Source: Acidobacteriaceae bacterium
Lineage (GTDB): Bacteria; Acidobacteriota; Terriglobia; Terriglobales; Acidobacteriaceae
DNA length: 35,401 nt
Direction: 5' to 3'
Assembly (NCBI GenBank): GCA_003139795.1
Contig: PLGM01000154.1
Coordinates: forward strand, 60,309 to 95,709
The stretch's first letter is position 1. Each line of letters begins with the position of its first letter. The notes beneath the pieces are model-generated. The model worked only from the letters and a program-made list of their open reading frames with translations, was not told the DNA's origin and searched no databases. Positions 26,630 through 34,894 of this stretch are shown here, one piece after another. The translations under genes were made by a program, and so were the position numbers.

Positions 26630-27985
26630 ATGGCCGATGAAACCACCGTCCCCGCAACTCCAGCCGCACCCGTAGCCACCATCGCCACTCTCGGCCAGCA
26701 CGAAGGCCAGTCCGTGACTCTGCGCGGGTGGCTCTACAACCTCCGCGAGAGCGGCAAGCTCCTGTTTCCGATCTTCCGCGACGGGACCGGAACCATTCAG
26801 GGCGTGGCGCACAAGGCCGGCGTGCCTGCGGCGGTCTTCGAGGCGCTGAAGGGGCTGACCCAGGAGTCGTCGGTCATCGTGACCGGGCGCGTCCGCGCCG
26901 ACAAGCGCGCGCCGGGCGGCTTCGAACTGGACGTTGAGAATATCGAAGTAGTGCAGCGCGTACCCGAGTCCGACCCCTACCCCATCACCCTCAAGGAGCA
27001 CGGGGTCGACTTCCTGATGGAGCACCGGCATCTGTGGGTCCGCTCCCCGCGCCAGTCGGCCATTCTGCGCATCCGCGCCGAGATCATGCGCGCCGCGGCC
27101 GAGTACTTCGACCAGAACGGGTTCATCCGCACCGACCCGCCGATCCTTACGCCGGCGGCCTGCGAGGGCACTTCGACGCTGTTTCCCGTGGACTACTTCG
27201 GCGACACGGCCTTCCTGACCCAATCCGGGCAACTGTACATCGAGTCCACGGCGCTGGCGCTGGGCAAGGTCTACAGCTTTGGGCCCACCTTCCGCGCGGA
27301 AAAGTCCAAAACCCGGCGGCATTTGACGGAGTTCTGGATGATCGAGCCGGAAGTGGCCTATTGCGACCTCGATGGCCTGCTCGAACTGGCTGAAAACTTC
27401 CTGTCGCATATTGTGCAGAGCGTGCTGAAGAACCGCGCTTCGGAACTCACGGTGATCGGCCGCGACCGCGCCAAGCTGGAAGCGATACTGCCGCCGTTTC
27501 CGCGGCTGACCTACGACGATGCCGCGGCCATGTTGAACGCGGCCTACAAGACCGGGCAGCTTGAAGCGCCGTTTGAGTACGGCAACGACTTCGGCTCTCC
27601 GGACGAGACCTGGCTCAGCTCGCAGTTCGACCGCCCCGTCATGGTGCACCGCTACCCCGCCGACGTGAAGGCTTTTTACATGGAGCCCGACCCCGCCGAC
27701 GCGCGCCTGGCCCTGTGCGTCGACGTGCTGGCGCCCGAAGGTTATGGGGAAATCATTGGCGGTTCGCAGCGCGTTTCAAGTTACGAGCTTTTGAGCTCGC
27801 GCATCGAGCATCACAAACTGCCGCGGGAAGCTTTCGAGTGGTACCTGGACCTGCGGCGCTACGGCAGCGTGCCGCACTCGGGCTTCGGGATGGGGATTGA
27901 ACGGGCGGTGGCGTGGATCTGCGGATTGGACCATGTGCGCGAGACAATTCCGTTTGCGCGGACGCTGCACCGCATTTATCCATGA
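26630..27985 (+). CDS. asnS: Asparaginyl-tRNA synthetase
   Basis: Class IIb aminoacyl-tRNA synthetase charging tRNA-Asn with asparagine. An N-terminal OB-fold anticodon-binding domain occupies about residues 25-125 ([24 protein letters not shown]). The catalytic core follows, with [31 protein letters not shown] split by motif 2 and [11 protein letters not shown]. Motif 3 is [15 protein letters not shown] near the end, and the gene ends with HRIYP, a usual AsnRS terminus. The 451-residue length is normal. The ATG at 26630 is preceded by AAGGAAG. The gene ends ahead of a bidirectional terminator shared with frr. Confidence 0.95.
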   Translation: MADETTVPATPAAPVATIATLGQHEGQSVTLRGWLYNLRESGKLLFPIFRDGTGTIQGVAHKAGVPAAVFEALKGLTQESSVIVTGRVRADKRAPGGFELDVENIEVVQRVPESDPYPITLKEHGVDFLMEHRHLWVRSPRQSAILRIRAEIMRAAAEYFDQNGFIRTDPPILTPAACEGTSTLFPVDYFGDTAFLTQSGQLYIESTALALGKVYSFGPTFRAEKSKTRRHLTEFWMIEPEVAYCDLDGLLELAENFLSHIVQSVLKNRASELTVIGRDRAKLEAILPPFPRLTYDDAAAMLNAAYKTGQLEAPFEYGNDFGSPDETWLSSQFDRPVMVHRYPADVKAFYMEPDPADARLALCVDVLAPEGYGEIIGGSQRVSSYELLSSRIEHHKLPREAFEWYLDLRRYGSVPHSGFGMGIERAVAWICGLDHVRETIPFARTLHRIYP

Positions 27986-28021
27986 GCCATGGGCTCTGTT
28001 ACCGAGCCGTTCCCTGCGCGT

Positions 28022-28070
28022 AAAAAAACTTCGGGCCTGTTCGCAAAGCTGTGCGGACAGGCCCGATTTT
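28022..28070. terminator. Bidirectional terminator between asnS and frr
   Basis: A 12-pair stem (GGGCCTGTTCGC at 28033-28044 with GCGGACAGGCCC at 28053-28064, one G-T pair) has a T tract on the plus side (28067-28070) and seven A at 28022-28028, which are seven T on the minus strand. It lies between the convergent asnS and frr stops and can end both transcripts. Confidence 0.85.
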
Positions 28071-28088
28071 CCTGAGATGTCGTCGCGC

Positions 28089-28676
28089 TCAGACCTGCAT
28101 GACTTCGGCTTCCTTTTTGCGCGAAAGCTCTTCCATGCGGCGGATCTCCTCGTCGGTCATCTTCTGGACTTCTTCGAGAGCGCGCTTCTCCTCGTCCTCG
28201 CTGATCTTCTTCTCCTTGGCCAGCTTCTTCAGGATGTCGTTGCCGTCGCGCCGGACGTTGCGGATGGCGGTGCGGTGCTCCTCGAGCACCTTGTTCAGGT
28301 GCTTGCAGACGTCGCGGCGGCGCTCTTCGGTCATGGGCGGAACGGGCACCCGGATGATCTTCCCATCGGTCAGAGGATTGAAGCCCAGGTCGGCGATGCG
28401 CAGGGCCTTTTCGATCTCCTTGATGACGCTGGGGTCATAGGGCGAGATGAGGATCAACTGCGCCTCGGGCGTGGAGACCTGCGCCAGTTGGCTGATGGGG
28501 GTGTGCGTGCCGTAGTAGTCCACCTTGACCTGGTCGAGCATATGCACGTTGGCCCGGCCGGTTCGCGTGGAGGCCAGATTGGCCTGGAATGTGGCCACCG
28601 CCTGGTCCATCCGGCGCCTGAGGTCGCTGGAGAGTTCTTTGAGCGCCGGAATTCCGGCCATTGTCGAGACTGCCAT
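28089..28676 (-). CDS. frr: Ribosome recycling factor
   Basis: 195-residue RRF, which with EF-G splits post-termination ribosomes. It carries the hallmark LASTRTGRANVHMLDQVKVDYYG with the RTGRA motif, then PISQLAQVSTPEAQLILISPYD and IRVPVPPMTEERRRDV. The C-terminal helix is AKEKKISEDEEKRALEEVQKMTDE in sequence order. The start is the ATG at 28676 with GAGGAG four bases upstream; a longer frame to 28697 lacks a site. In many bacteria frr follows pyrH. Here it stands alone between asnS (convergent) and lipA (upstream, same strand, 103-base gap). Confidence 0.96.
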   Translation of the reverse strand: MAVSTMAGIPALKELSSDLRRRMDQAVATFQANLASTRTGRANVHMLDQVKVDYYGTHTPISQLAQVSTPEAQLILISPYDPSVIKEIEKALRIADLGFNPLTDGKIIRVPVPPMTEERRRDVCKHLNKVLEEHRTAIRNVRRDGNDILKKLAKEKKISEDEEKRALEEVQKMTDEEIRRMEELSRKKEAEVMQV

Positions 28677-28779
28677 CTTTCTCCTCGTTAGGTCCAAAAC
28701 AATATATTAGCGGAATCGCCGGCAGGGAAAGACCAAATGCCCTGGACGAAATCGTTCAGCGTGACGTTAGCCGGAATCC

Positions 28780-29685
28780 CTACACCACAACCGAAAGGCC
28801 CGTCGAGGATGCCTGCTGGTGGGCGTGGTAGCTGGAACGGACCAGCGGACCGGACTCCACGTGGCGGAAATCCATCTTGAGGGCTTCAGTCTTCAGTTCG
28901 GCAAACTCGCGCGGCGTGTAGAGCCGGGCCATGGGCAGGTGGTCGCGCGAGGGGCGCAGATATTGGCCGATGGTGAGAATGTCGCAATGGACGGCTGCCA
29001 GGTCGCGGAAGACCTGGAGCAACTCGGCCGTCTCCTCGCCCAGGCCCACCATCACGCCGGACTTGGTGAGCCCCGCGGGCCGCAACTGTTTGGAGTAGCG
29101 CAGCAGTTCGAGGGTGCGCTCGTAGCGGGCGCCGGAGCGGACCACGCGATAGAGACGCGGGACCGACTCGGTGTTGTGGTTGAGGACTTCGGGACGCGCT
29201 TCGACGACGGTGCGAATGGCTTCCCGATTACCCTGAAAGTCGGGGATGAGCACCTCCACCCGGCAGCCGGGAGCCTGACGACGAATCTCTTCGATCACGC
29301 GAGCGAAGGCGCGCGCGCCACCGACCAGATCGTCGTCGCGATTGACGCTGGTGATGACGGCATGTTCCAGGCCCAGCGTGGCCACGGCTTCAGCCACGCG
29401 GCGGGGTTCGTCGAAATCGATGGGCTCGGGGCGGCCCTTGGGCACGGCGCAGAATCCGCAGCGGCGCGTACACAGATTGCCCAGCATCATGAAGGTGGCG
29501 GTTTTGTGGTGCCAGCACTCGCCGATGTTGGGGCAATGCGCGCTCTCGCACACGGTGTGCAGGCCCAGCGATCGCGCCAGGCGCTTCAGGTCGTGGTAGT
29601 TCTCGCCCATGGGGGCGCGCGCCTTGAGCCACTCGGGTTTGGGGGCCGGAGTTTTGAGCGCCGGGGCAATTTGGACCAGTTCCAT
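28780..29685 (-). CDS. lipA: Lipoyl synthase
   Basis: Radical-SAM enzyme that inserts two sulfur atoms into protein-bound octanoyl chains to make the lipoyl cofactor of 2-oxoacid dehydrogenases. Both iron-sulfur sites are visible: the auxiliary cluster cysteines C46, C51 and C57 (TVCESAHCPNIGECW) and the SAM cluster cysteines C72, C76 and C79 (LCTRRCGFCAV). Other blocks include VITSVNRDDD and LTKSGVMVGLGE. Near the C-terminus, SGPLVRSSYHA contains the RSSY motif. The 301-residue length is normal. The ATG at 29685 is chosen over a GTG one codon earlier. lipB is not in the window. Confidence 0.96.
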   Translation of the reverse strand: MELVQIAPALKTPAPKPEWLKARAPMGENYHDLKRLARSLGLHTVCESAHCPNIGECWHHKTATFMMLGNLCTRRCGFCAVPKGRPEPIDFDEPRRVAEAVATLGLEHAVITSVNRDDDLVGGARAFARVIEEIRRQAPGCRVEVLIPDFQGNREAIRTVVEARPEVLNHNTESVPRLYRVVRSGARYERTLELLRYSKQLRPAGLTKSGVMVGLGEETAELLQVFRDLAAVHCDILTIGQYLRPSRDHLPMARLYTPREFAELKTEALKMDFRHVESGPLVRSSYHAHQQASSTGLSVVV

Positions 29686-29847
29686 CACGCTTTCATTGTA
29701 GCGGCATCCTCCTCGATCGCTCCATGGACGCGCGCCACCTGGCCTATCCGCCGTTCAAGCCCAAACCGTTCGATAAGTTGAAGAGCTTGTGCCCCTGATT
29801 TGGAGTGTTTTCCGGCGGCTGGCGTCAATATCTGGCGGAGATCTCGC

Positions 29848-29871
29848 GACCATGGTAAAATGACCATGGTC
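29848..29871 (+). promoter_or_regulatory. Tandem palindromic operator candidate upstream of the toxin-antitoxin pair
   Basis: GACCATGGT at 29848-29856 and the perfect palindrome GACCATGGTC at 29862-29871 are repeated with centres 14 bases apart. A third, partial copy (GACCATGGC) lies at 29907-29915, at the start of the antitoxin gene. Toxin-antitoxin complexes typically repress their own promoter at such repeated palindromes, so this is the likely autoregulatory operator. Confidence 0.5.
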
Positions 29872-29901
29872 AGATTGACCCGCTACGAGGAGGCAATTTT
29901 C

Positions 29902-30186
29902 ATGCGGACCATGGCGGCGGGTGAGTTCAAGGCCAAATGCCTGGCGGTGATGGCCGAGGTGAATTCCAGCGGGCAGCCGGTTCTGGTGACAAAGCGGGGC
30001 AAGCCGCTGGCACGGGTTTTCCCCTCGGAGGATCAGAGCCCCAAGGAGAGCCCGGAGGCGATCTTCGGCTGCTTGCGTAGCTTCCTCGCCACGACGGACA
30101 ATCTTGACGATCTCGCCGGACCGATCATCCCGCCGGAGGACTGGGACCATATGAAGGAAGATTGGTCTCCGTTTCCGCCAGAATGA
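29902..30186 (+). CDS. Phd/YefM-type antitoxin
   Basis: 94-residue antitoxin partner of the overlapping PIN toxin. The N-terminal half (AGEFKAKCLAVMAEVNSSGQ, then PVLVTKRGKPLARVFP) is the Phd/YefM DNA-binding fold. The C-terminal half (GCLRSFLATTDNLDDLAG, PEDWDHMKEDW) is acidic and would cover the toxin. The start is the ATG at 29902 with GAGGAGG eight bases upstream. Repeated palindromes lie in the 54 bases before the start. The stop overlaps the toxin start in ATGA, so the two are translationally coupled. Confidence 0.88.
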   Translation: MRTMAAGEFKAKCLAVMAEVNSSGQPVLVTKRGKPLARVFPSEDQSPKESPEAIFGCLRSFLATTDNLDDLAGPIIPPEDWDHMKEDWSPFPPE

Positions 30187-30575
30187 TCATTCTCGACACG
30201 CATGTGGTGATCTGGCTGCTCACGGCTGGAGCGCGATTGTCTCCCAGGGCGCACAACGCCATCCTGCGAGCTCGTATCGGTGGAGAAGCGCTGGCCTGTT
30301 CCCCGGTATCTTTGTATGAGATAGCCTACGCTGCCCGGAAAAAGCGTCTGCCGCTGAACGCTCCGGTCGAAGAATTCATCGCTGCTCTACAAACTCAGTT
30401 GGAGATGGCGCCATTGACGGCCGAAATCGCGGTTTGCGCGGCTGGACTTCCCGACCCTTTTCACGGCGACCCCATCGACCGGATGATCGCCGCCACGGCC
30501 ATCGTCGGAGATTGCGTGCTGATCACCCACGACGATCGAATCCGCAAAGCGAACGTGTGCAAGACGCTCTGGTAG
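30183..30575 (+). CDS. vapC: PIN-domain ribonuclease toxin (VapC type)
   Basis: 130-residue toxin of a type II pair, probably a Mg-dependent RNase. The PIN active-site acids are visible: D5 in MIILDTHVVIWLL, E46 in SLYEIAYAARKK, D99 in GDPIDRMIAATAI and D117 in LITHDDRI. This WLL/YEIA subtype commonly pairs with Phd/YefM-like antitoxins, as here, unlike the RHH-paired toxin at 7.0-7.5 kb. It overlaps the antitoxin by ATGA. Its stop lies five bases from the convergent membrane-protein stop, so no separate terminator fits between them. Confidence 0.92.
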   Translation: MIILDTHVVIWLLTAGARLSPRAHNAILRARIGGEALACSPVSLYEIAYAARKKRLPLNAPVEEFIAALQTQLEMAPLTAEIAVCAAGLPDPFHGDPIDRMIAATAIVGDCVLITHDDRIRKANVCKTLW

Positions 30576-30580
30576 CGCCC

Positions 30581-30991
30581 TTACCTCAGCCGCTCGCGCA
30601 CCTCGGTACGGGCCAGGTAGAGAAAGAAGACCAGGTTGAGCAGGCCCTGAAGGGCGAAAGGAACCTCGTGGACGGCGGCAAACTTCCACAGAAAAAGCGC
30701 CGCAAGCAGGACCACGGCAGCCAGCGTCAGCGCCCAGGCCCAGCGAAACAGCATAAGCAGCCCCAAACCCGCCGCGATAAAGACAGCCGAGAACACCAGA
30801 TAGGCCGGCCGCACCTGCCCCATCACTACGCCCAGAATGTTGATCCCCGCCAGCGCCAGCATGTACAGGCTCACCGCGGCCAAACCCGGCAAAAGTTGCG
30901 GGGTCCGCATGCGTCCCTGCGGCGCAGGCGGGGCAGCCGCGGTAGCAGTTTCCGGCCCATTGCCGGCCTCTTTCGTCTCTTCGTTGGTCAT
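30581..30991 (-). CDS. Small four-helix membrane protein of unknown function
   Basis: 136-residue inner-membrane protein, no named family recognised. A disordered N-terminus of about 27 residues (rich in Thr, Ala, Pro) precedes four hydrophobic helices: LLPGLAAVSLYMLALAGINI, LVFSAVFIAAGLGLLMLF, WALTLAAVVLLAALFLW and FALQGLLNLVFFLYL. It ends in charged TEVREERL-like residues. The ATG at 30991 overlaps the cytochrome c stop in ATGA, so it is coupled to that gene and the two products may work together. A frame reaching further upstream is only the shadow of the cytochrome gene. Confidence 0.75.
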   Translation of the reverse strand: MTNEETKEAGNGPETATAAAPPAPQGRMRTPQLLPGLAAVSLYMLALAGINILGVVMGQVRPAYLVFSAVFIAAGLGLLMLFRWAWALTLAAVVLLAALFLWKFAAVHEVPFALQGLLNLVFFLYLARTEVRERLR

Positions 30992-31365
30992 AACGAGTGC
31001 AGATAGGCCAGCAGATCGCTCAGTTGGCCGTCGGTCAGTGGCGTGGACGGCATCATGTTGCGGCCGTGCAGAATGACCTGGGTGAGCCGCTCGTCGGTTG
31101 GGGGGGCCCCCGAAGGCATGGCTTTGACCTTGGTGAGGGCCTGCAAGCCCGGGCCGTGCAGCCCATGGGTGGTTGTCGGGTAATGGCACCTGGCGCACTT
31201 CAGTTGATAGACCTGCGCTCCCCGCGCCTCTTCCGGCGTCCAAAGCGCCTCGGGCTTGGAGGGCGGCAAAGAACGGCAGCCTGCAAGGGCCGCCGCCAGC
31301 ACGCCAACAAGGCCCAGCAAGGGAGTCGGTACGGCAAGGAAAACAGCGAAAGAACGAGTACGCAT
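30988..31365 (-). CDS. Class I c-type cytochrome, probable lipoprotein
   Basis: 125-residue exported monohaem cytochrome c. The N-terminal signal ends in a lipobox-like LAGC (C30), suggesting a lipid-anchored periplasmic protein. The haem site is CARCH (C57, C60, H61), and Met104 or Met105 in NMMPSTPLTD is the likely sixth ligand. The C-terminal DLLAYLHSL helix is typical. The ATG at 31365 gives a normal signal peptide; a TTG at 31383 has a better-spaced GGAG and would add six residues. It lies 21 bases after dacB and overlaps the small membrane protein, forming a three-gene unit. Its redox partner is unknown. Confidence 0.85.
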   Translation of the reverse strand: MRTRSFAVFLAVPTPLLGLVGVLAAALAGCRSLPPSKPEALWTPEEARGAQVYQLKCARCHYPTTTHGLHGPGLQALTKVKAMPSGAPPTDERLTQVILHGRNMMPSTPLTDGQLSDLLAYLHSL

Positions 31366-31386
31366 CTGGCTTTGATGATACAAGGC

Positions 31387-33045
31387 TTACTCCGCCGAGG
31401 CGATAGCTTCCGCGATGCGGTCGATGGCCTGGACTTCGGCATCGCTGCCCGGACGGTGGCCGTTGACGAGGATGGAGAATGCCAGCGTCTTGCCGCTGGC
31501 CACAGTCACGTAGCCGGAGAGGGCATTCACTTCGTTGAGCGTGCCGGTTTTGGCCCAGATGCGGCCCTTGAGGGGGGAGTTCTTGAACCGGTTAACGAGG
31601 GTTCCGTCGACGCCGGCTACGGGGAAGGTGTCGCGCCAGGCCGCGCCCCACGGCTGGCGCGAGGCCCAGGCCAGCAATTGCGCATAGGCGCGGGGGGCAA
31701 TGCGGTCGTCGGGGCTCATGCCGGAGCCGTCGTAGAGGAAAAAGTCGTTGTCGTCGACGCCAGCCTCAAGGAGAAACTGGCGTTCTACCCGTGTGCCCTG
31801 GGCAAAACTGCCTTCAGTGCCGTGAACCTTGCCCAAGAGACGCAAAAGCAACTCGGCGTGGAGGTTCTGGCTGATCTTGTTGGTGAGCGTGATGTCCTGG
31901 GCAACTGGGATGGAGGTGTGGGTTGCGAGGATTCTGCGACCCTCGAGCGGGGCCACTACGGTGGGAAGGCCGGACCGGGTGAGCCTGAGCGGCTGGGAGC
32001 GCTCGGCGGCAAAATCGTCCGCTCCAACAGAGGATTTATGGCGGGAAGCAGGCGCACCGGCCACGTTGACGCCGCGGCTGAGGAGCGCCTGCCTGAAGGC
32101 GGCGGCGGTGAACTCGGCGGGGTCCTCGACGGCGAGGCCGGCATGGAGTCCGTTGGCCGGCGCGGTGCCCCAGGCGCGGACCAACATGGAGCCGGGACGG
32201 CGATCAAGGCCGGGGTGGGCGGACTGGCCGGCGGGGGTGGGGATCATGGTGTTTTCGAGGGTGTAGTAGTCGACGTTGGGGGTCCACTCGGCGACGGTGG
32301 AGGCGGGGGAGGCGGGGTCGGCGGCGATGGTGAGCTCGATGGTGTTCTCAGCGAAGGTGAGGGCGGAGATGGGGGCGCCGTAGCTCCATTGCAGGTCGTC
32401 CCAGGCCCAGGACTGGCCGTAGGGCTCATCAAGGTAGAAGCTGTCGTCGCCCACGACGGTGCCCTCGACGGTGCGGATGCCGGATTGTACGACCTGTCCG
32501 GCGAGCAGATCGAGGACGTCCATGGCCTTGGGCGGCTTCTCCGGCTCGCTCGCACTGGCAGAAGATGAGGCAGGAGAAGGAGTTGCGGCCGGAGGATTAG
32601 GCTCGGGAGGGCGGTAGGGGTAGCGGCGGGCACTAAGGGTGGGGTCGCCGACGCCAAGCAGGATGAGATCGCCGTGGAGGACGCCCGCGGCATCGACCTC
32701 GCCGCCGGCGACCACGTTGGTAGTCCAGGTGAGTGTGTCGACGGGCAGCAGGGCAAAGGCGGCGGCGGTGGTGAGGAGCTTGGCGTTGGAGGCCGGGGTG
32801 AAGAGGCGGCCTTCGTTGAAGCCATAGAGGACCTGGCCGTCGAGGGTCTTGACGCTGATGCCGAATTGGGCATGACTGAGTGCTGAGTCGGCGAGAATAA
32901 CCTGAATACGGTCAGCGAGTTGGCCTGTGGGTGGGGCGGAGTGGGCGGCGGGGCTGGCGGGGTGCTTCTGGGCTTGGGGAAACAGGCTCACGGGGAGCAG
33001 AATCGCCGCCAGGAGAAGCGCCAGGGTTCGGGGAAAGGCTTTCAT
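31387..33045 (-). CDS. dacB: D-alanyl-D-alanine carboxypeptidase/endopeptidase (PBP4/DacB, S13 family)
   Basis: 552-residue periplasmic peptidoglycan hydrolase that trims or opens D-Ala peptide bonds. A signal peptide ends near FPQAQ (about residue 25). Penicillin-binding motifs are SxxK at S86-N-A-K89 in [11 protein letters not shown], the [10 protein letters not shown] segment around S441 (S13 members often have DGSGLSxxN), and KTG at 499-501 in [17 protein letters not shown] Pro/Ser/Ala-rich insert (about residues 148-170) interrupts the early part. The ATG at 33045 begins a standard signal sequence. The stop is followed closely by the cytochrome c gene. Confidence 0.93.
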   Translation of the reverse strand: MKAFPRTLALLLAAILLPVSLFPQAQKHPASPAAHSAPPTGQLADRIQVILADSALSHAQFGISVKTLDGQVLYGFNEGRLFTPASNAKLLTTAAAFALLPVDTLTWTTNVVAGGEVDAAGVLHGDLILLGVGDPTLSARRYPYRPPEPNPPAATPSPASSSASASEPEKPPKAMDVLDLLAGQVVQSGIRTVEGTVVGDDSFYLDEPYGQSWAWDDLQWSYGAPISALTFAENTIELTIAADPASPASTVAEWTPNVDYYTLENTMIPTPAGQSAHPGLDRRPGSMLVRAWGTAPANGLHAGLAVEDPAEFTAAAFRQALLSRGVNVAGAPASRHKSSVGADDFAAERSQPLRLTRSGLPTVVAPLEGRRILATHTSIPVAQDITLTNKISQNLHAELLLRLLGKVHGTEGSFAQGTRVERQFLLEAGVDDNDFFLYDGSGMSPDDRIAPRAYAQLLAWASRQPWGAAWRDTFPVAGVDGTLVNRFKNSPLKGRIWAKTGTLNEVNALSGYVTVASGKTLAFSILVNGHRPGSDAEVQAIDRIAEAIASAE

Positions 33046-33160
33046 GGAGGGAGTTTAGCAGGAGCCGGGCGGCTGCGGCGTACCATTCAGGGAGAAGGAG
33101 TTCTTTCTGGGTCTTGGGATTGCTTGAAGAGGACGAATTGCTGCGTCGAGTGAGGGTTAA

Positions 33161-34138
33161 GTGAAAGAAATGAATGTATTTAGACGAACAATTGTGGAAT
33201 GGAAGCTGCGCAGCCGCACGGTCGAACTGGGCCGCCGCACACTGGTTATGGGGGTAGTGAACATTACGCCGGATTCGTTCAGCGACGGAGGGCGGTTTTT
33301 CGATGCGGAAGCGGCTATCGCGCATGGAATCAGGCTCTTGAACGAGGGCGCGGACTTGCTGGACCTGGGCGCGGAGAGTACGCGGCCGGGTTCGCGGGCG
33401 GGTGGAGCAGACGGGTCCGGGCTGGGGCCGGCGGTGAGCGCGGAGGAAGAACAGGGACGGCTGCTGCCAGTGCTCGAAGGGATTCTCAAGGCGTGGCCGG
33501 AAGCGATTGTTTCTGTAGATACTTACAAGGCTCGGACGGCGCGGGCGGCGGTGGCTGCCGGGGCCGAGATTGTGAACGATGTGAGCGGGTTGGGATGGGA
33601 CCCGGAGATGGCCAGGGCTTGCGCGGAGGCGGGTTGTGGTGTGGTGCTGATGCATACGCGGGGACGGCCGGAGGAGTGGGGAGGACAGGCGCAACTTGAG
33701 CCGAATGAGCTGCTCAGGACGGTGCGGGCGGGGCTGGAGGCGAGCCTGAAGACGGCCGTGGAGGCGGGGATTGCGGCGGAAGCCATCGTGCTGGACCCTG
33801 GATACGGATTCGGGAAGCGGCTCGAGGAGAATTTTTCCTTGTTGGCGAGGCAGGCGGAGTTGTTGGCGATGGGACGGCCACTCGCCGTCGGGGTGAGTCG
33901 CAAGTCGTTCCTGGGCAAGACTTTAGAGTCGCTGTACGGAGGAAGAACCGCGCCCGTTGAGGGGCGGGAAACGGCGAGCGTGGCGGGGCTGGTGGCGGCG
34001 ATTCTGCACGGGGCGTCGGTGGTTCGGGTGCATCAGGTGCGGCCGGCGGTGGAGGCGGCGCTGGTGGCGGATGCGGTGCTAGGGCCTGTTAACACTACTG
34101 GGGTAGGTGGCGCCGGCGCCAATTTTTCTCAGTTCTAG
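33161..34138 (+). CDS. folP: Dihydropteroate synthase with C-terminus rewritten by a mobile element
   Basis: Joins p-aminobenzoate to dihydropterin pyrophosphate in folate synthesis; the target of sulfonamides. The family motifs are intact: MGVVNITPDSFSDGGRF (residues 30-46), DLGAESTRPGS, VSVDTYKARTARAAVAAGA, IVNDVSG, LMHTRG, LDPGYGFGK and GVSRKSFLG. The GTG at 33161 has GAGGG four bases upstream; an ATG at 33170 is the alternative. Codons 307-325 and the TAG stop lie inside the 272-bp element that begins at 34079. The last 19 residues (LGPVNTTGVGGAGANFSQF) are therefore foreign. The catalytic barrel is complete before that point, so activity is probably kept. Confidence 0.93.
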   Translation: MKEMNVFRRTIVEWKLRSRTVELGRRTLVMGVVNITPDSFSDGGRFFDAEAAIAHGIRLLNEGADLLDLGAESTRPGSRAGGADGSGLGPAVSAEEEQGRLLPVLEGILKAWPEAIVSVDTYKARTARAAVAAGAEIVNDVSGLGWDPEMARACAEAGCGVVLMHTRGRPEEWGGQAQLEPNELLRTVRAGLEASLKTAVEAGIAAEAIVLDPGYGFGKRLEENFSLLARQAELLAMGRPLAVGVSRKSFLGKTLESLYGGRTAPVEGRETASVAGLVAAILHGASVVRVHQVRPAVEAALVADAVLGPVNTTGVGGAGANFSQF

Positions 34139-34350
34139 GAGAGAGGAGCGACGCATACCGGGTGTCTGCTAGCGACGAATGACGACGAAATGAGGAAAAT
34201 TGGCCCCGGCCCTTCGGGTTGCGGTGAAAATCCGGCCATACTTCATTCTCGCTCTTGACGGTGGGCCCGCCACAGCCTTCGGGCTCGGCTTCGTCTGGCC
34301 GGATTTTCCCTCGCAACGCTACCTGCCCCAGCAGCGTTAACAGACCCTAG
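34079..34350. mobile_element. 272-bp MITE-like element inserted in the 3' end of folP
   Basis: The two ends are about 34-base imperfect inverted repeats (34079-34112 and 34317-34350) with five differences, all transitions. Each outer end is CTAG, so a CTAG target duplication is possible. Two internal hairpins are present: 34118-34131 pairs with 34191-34204 (14 bases, one wobble), and 34226-34238 pairs perfectly with 34296-34308. No transposase or other convincing gene lies inside. Removing the element plus one CTAG gives the frame GCG GTG CTA GAG GGG CAG CGA and so on to TGA at 34371, an alternative folP end. The size, inverted repeats and lack of coding capacity fit a non-autonomous element. 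An IS5-like origin (YTAR-type target) is only a guess. Confidence 0.8.
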
Positions 34351-34576
34351 AGGGGCAGCGAGTCAGCGGGTGAGCGAGTCATCGGGTCCGCGCTTTTCGA
34401 GGTCGCAGACGCGGCGGGCAGGACCTGGGCGCAGCGACCCGCGCTGCTTGCGGTGGTCCAATGTGAGCAGACGTTGGGGTGCGGGACTTCTAGGATGATG
34501 CGTAGTGAAGGTGCGAGACGGTAGTTATCAGGGCCGGTCCAGCTTCCAGCAAGGCTCCCAGAAGGCTGCGTAAACC
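34351..34576. other. Non-coding stretch between the element and the first small gene
   Basis: The first 23 bases (to TGA at 34371-34373) can be read as the displaced original end of folP. The rest shows short imperfect GCGAGTCA/GCGGGTGA-type repetitions near 34358-34385 and no gene, terminator or operator that can be supported. Confidence 0.4.
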
Positions 34577-34780
34577 ATGCCCGCGAATGAGATTCTGCAA
34601 GAAGCCAAGAAGCTCCACAGAGTGAGTGACAGCCTGGCCACGCTGGCGGAAGAAAATGCGCCCCTCGAAGCGGCACTGACGATCCTCGCGGGAACGGTTC
34701 GCAACTCCGCGACGCTGCTTGAGGTTCTGGTTGCGTTGAGGCTGGGGCCGGTTCAGGGGTTGAACTCGGCAAGCAACTGA
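34577..34780 (+). CDS. Small helical protein of unknown function
   Basis: 67-residue product MPANEILQEAKKLHRVSDSL followed by ATLAEENAPLEAALTILAGT and a hydrophobic TLLEVLVALRLG segment. It reads as two or three amphipathic helices with an early acidic-basic heptad pattern, and has no Cys. No named family is recognised. The ribosome-binding site is weak. The amino acid composition is protein-like, and no longer frame on either strand looks real here, but short length makes the call moderate. Confidence 0.5.
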   Translation: MPANEILQEAKKLHRVSDSLATLAEENAPLEAALTILAGTVRNSATLLEVLVALRLGPVQGLNSASN

Positions 34781-34894
34781 GATCAGGGGACAGGGATCGA
34801 GACCGGATTGGGGGTCTTCGCCTGAGGGTTCGATGCAGTGCGGCGTCAGCAGACTGCCCGCCGATGCAAATATCGATGAAGGAGAGGTTTGGTT

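Noticed and set aside
26396-27649. 417-codon minus-strand frame opposite asnS
   Set aside because: asnS motifs are complete on the plus strand; the antisense product has no domain and no ribosome-binding site.
29724-29798. 24-codon frame MDARHLAYPPFKPKPFDKLK and four more residues between lipA and the antitoxin
   Set aside because: No ribosome-binding site, no recognised motif, and such short frames are expected by chance; a lost gene fragment cannot be excluded.
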